Assembly: GCA_005790265.1 (NCBI GenBank)
Contig: SXVE01000559.1
Coordinates: forward strand, 1-24,327
DNA: 24,327 nt
Reading direction: 5' to 3'
Origin: Acidobacteriota bacterium
GTDB taxonomy: Bacteria > Acidobacteriota > Blastocatellia > Pyrinomonadales > Pyrinomonadaceae
The notes beneath the pieces are model-generated. The model worked only from the letters and a program-made list of their open reading frames with translations. It had not been told where the DNA came from and did not search any database. This document shows, piece after piece, positions 22,517 to 24,327 of the stretch. The position numbers and the translations under genes were made by a program. Position 1 is the stretch's first letter. Each line of letters begins with the position of its first letter.

Positions 22517-24277
22517 ATGAGCGAAAATAAAGAATCCCTGCCGAGCGAAGAAAACGCGGAAATTCTCGCCGAACCGAACGTTTCAGACGACCAAATCGAA
22601 GCCGAAAAACCGGCGACCAAACAACAGAGCGTCGCCAAATCAGCCGGAATCGTTTCGATTGCCGTGATGTTTTCGCGCGTTTTGGGTTTAGTTCGCGAAC
22701 AAGTTTTCGCGTATTACTTCGGCGCGGGTTTTTTAAACGACGCTTATCAAGTCGCGTTTCGCATTCCGAACGTTTTGCGCGACCTTTTCGCCGAAGGCGC
22801 TTTGTCGGCAGCGTTCGTCAAGGTTTTCACCGATTATCAAATCAACAAAGGCGAACAGGCGGCGTGGCGTCTGGCGAGTCTCGTGATGAACGCGCTCGCC
22901 GTCGTTTTAAGCGTGATTACGATTATCGGAATTTTATTTTCGCGCCAGTTTATTAATTTAATCGCCGACGGATTTTCACCGGAAAAAGCCGCGCTCGCGA
23001 CGACGCTGACGCAGATAATGTTTCCGTTTATTCTGCTCGTCGCGCTCGCCGCCGTCGCGATGGGCGTTTTAAATACGAAAGGAATTTTCGGCGTTCCGGC
23101 GTCGGCTTCCACGGTTTTTAATATCGTTTCCCTTTTTGTCGGACTCGGAATGGCTTACTGGCTGTCCGGCGGCGGTTGGCTGAGTTCGGCAGATCGCAAC
23201 GCCGTGCCGAGCGACGCGGCGCAATGGGCAATCGTCGGAATGGCAATCGGCACATTGATCGGCGGCGCGGCGCAGTTTGTGATGCAGATTCCGTCGCTTT
23301 TCAAAGTCGGTTTTCGTTTCGTTCCCGCGCTGAGTTTCACCGACGAAGGCGTGCGCCGCGTAATGAAATTGATGGCTCCGGCGATTTTGGGAACGTCCGC
23401 CGTGCAGATCAATGTTTTGGTCAACACGTTTTTCGTGTCCGACATTGACGGCGGCATTTCGTGGCTCGGTTACGCGTTTCGGCTGATGCAGTTTCCCATC
23501 GGCGTTTTCGGCGTCGCGGTCGGCACGGCTTCGGTTCCGGTTTTATCGCGAATGGCGAGCGAGGGACGATTCGGCGATTTTCGCAACACGCTTTCTTCGT
23601 CGCTCAAATTGGTTTTTCTGCTGACTTTGCCGTCGGCAGTCGGATTAATCGTTTTAGGCGAGCCGATAATTCGCCTTATTTACGAACACGGCGGAAAATT
23701 CAGCGGCGCGGACACTTCGATGACGGCTTACGCGCTCGCCGGTTACTCAATCGGTTTGACCGGCTACGCGGCGATCAAGGTTTTATCGCCCGCTTTTTAT
23801 GCGCTCGACGACGCGAAAACGCCGATGATTATTGCACTTTGTTCGATCATCGTGAACATCGCCGCCAGTTACGGATTCAAGATTATTCTCGTAAATTACG
23901 GCGCGACAACGACAAATCCGGCGGGTTTCGGACACGTCGGCGTCGCGCTGGCGACTTCATCGGTCGCGCTCGTCAACTTTTTCGCGCTCGCGCTGCTGAT
24001 GCGCCGCAAAATCGAAGGCATCAACGGCGGAGAAATCATCCGGTCTTTTCTGAAAATCGCCATCGCTGCCGCGATAATGGCGGCGGTTTGTTACGCGAGT
24101 TATTATTTTCTGCACAATCAATTCGCAGCGCGCTCTTTTATTTTCAAATTAATCGAAACGCTCGTGCCGATTGCTCTCGGCGGATCGGTGTTTTTCGTCG
24201 CCGCGAAACTTTTGCGCGTCGGCGAGATTGACAAACTTTACAATGCTTTCGCCCGCAAATTGCGTTTGAAAAAATAA
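22517..24277 (+). CDS. murJ: Lipid II flippase MurJ (MviN family)
   Basis: MurJ flips undecaprenyl-linked peptidoglycan precursor across the inner membrane. The ATG at 22517 is chosen over a TTG at 22460. The 586-residue protein has a hydrophilic, Glu-rich N-terminal extension of about 45 residues, then the MVF/MurJ fold with about 14 hydrophobic segments. The first is the family signature GIVSIAVMFSRVLGLVREQV, then AYYFGAGFLNDAYQVAFRIP and NVLRDLFAEGALSAAFVKVF. Later landmarks are QFPIGVFGVAVGTASVPVLS and EPIIRLIYEHGGKFSGADT. The C-terminus is basic, ending RKLRLKK. The N-terminal extension is longer than in E. coli MurJ, whose total is about 510. The remaining 50 bases to the window end show no gene. 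Confidence 0.95.
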   Translation: MSENKESLPSEENAEILAEPNVSDDQIEAEKPATKQQSVAKSAGIVSIAVMFSRVLGLVREQVFAYYFGAGFLNDAYQVAFRIPNVLRDLFAEGALSAAFVKVFTDYQINKGEQAAWRLASLVMNALAVVLSVITIIGILFSRQFINLIADGFSPEKAALATTLTQIMFPFILLVALAAVAMGVLNTKGIFGVPASASTVFNIVSLFVGLGMAYWLSGGGWLSSADRNAVPSDAAQWAIVGMAIGTLIGGAAQFVMQIPSLFKVGFRFVPALSFTDEGVRRVMKLMAPAILGTSAVQINVLVNTFFVSDIDGGISWLGYAFRLMQFPIGVFGVAVGTASVPVLSRMASEGRFGDFRNTLSSSLKLVFLLTLPSAVGLIVLGEPIIRLIYEHGGKFSGADTSMTAYALAGYSIGLTGYAAIKVLSPAFYALDDAKTPMIIALCSIIVNIAASYGFKIILVNYGATTTNPAGFGHVGVALATSSVALVNFFALALLMRRKIEGINGGEIIRSFLKIAIAAAIMAAVCYASYYFLHNQFAARSFIFKLIETLVPIALGGSVFFVAAKLLRVGEIDKLYNAFARKLRLKK

Positions 24278-24327
24278 AAGCTCGCCCTGAAAATATTTCG
24301 GCGCTCTAACGAGCAGCTATCACAAGA

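Noticed and set aside
23461..24231. Plus-strand frame of 256 codons in another frame of murJ
   Set aside because: Very Arg-rich shadow of murJ codons, which encode normal membrane segments in the chosen frame.

Overview
The window reads as a bacterial chromosome segment of roughly half G+C. It carries ordinary Gram-negative-type envelope and housekeeping genes. Closely similar beta-propeller units (DYDGDG...AVWRP...WY), a Sco protein with a CPLPDFC motif, and TPR-plus-retropepsin and TPR-plus-SLT secreted proteins resemble what I know from Acidobacteriota, especially the Blastocatellia. That placement is inference from protein style; no rRNA or tRNA is present to test it.

Layout. (1) 1-7668, all minus strand: folD, a MazG-like pyrophosphohydrolase, coaE, two peptide-type ABC substrate-binding lipoproteins, one OppB/DppB-type permease, and the start of a Uma2-type endonuclease gene cut by the left edge. 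The second permease (OppC) and the transporter ATPases are not seen. (2) 7850-14330, plus strand: a secreted FG-GAP/VCBS-type propeller protein, a long TPR-SLT lytic transglycosylase, a lipoprotein with CusF-like and Sco domains, and a GAF-PAS-PAS-GGDEF diguanylate cyclase. (3) 14391-20591, minus strand: a GTG-start 8-oxoguanine glycosylase (Ogg2 type), a TPR protein with two retropepsin-like lobes, a PIN-domain protein followed by a 67-residue candidate partner, an unrecognised 262-residue protein, a small membrane-anchored transglycosylase and an amidohydrolase. (4) 20921-24277, plus strand: a DacB-type (S13) D,D-carboxypeptidase and the lipid II flippase MurJ.

Functional themes are envelope maintenance (two transglycosylases, DacB, MurJ), nutrient uptake, cofactor metabolism (FolD, CoaE) and cleansing or repair functions (MazG-like, Ogg). 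No prophage, transposase, CRISPR array or defence island is visible. The only accessory-looking items are the Uma2 gene and the PIN/67-residue pair.

The most unusual signals are in the DNA itself. There is a heptanucleotide repeat family (GAAACYY / GTTTCRR). It forms 4- and 6-copy inverted arrays upstream of the PIN gene, and a related 5-copy array lies inside the slt coding sequence, where a one-copy change would remove the catalytic domain. There is also a 17-bp hairpin in front of slt, a tandem 20-bp repeat before the unrecognised gene, operator-like palindromes upstream of folD and between the two substrate-binding genes, and several -10 boxes so close to start codons that leaderless or near-leaderless transcripts are likely. 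I do not see a clearly new multi-gene system. The PIN/67-residue/heptamer locus is the closest candidate.
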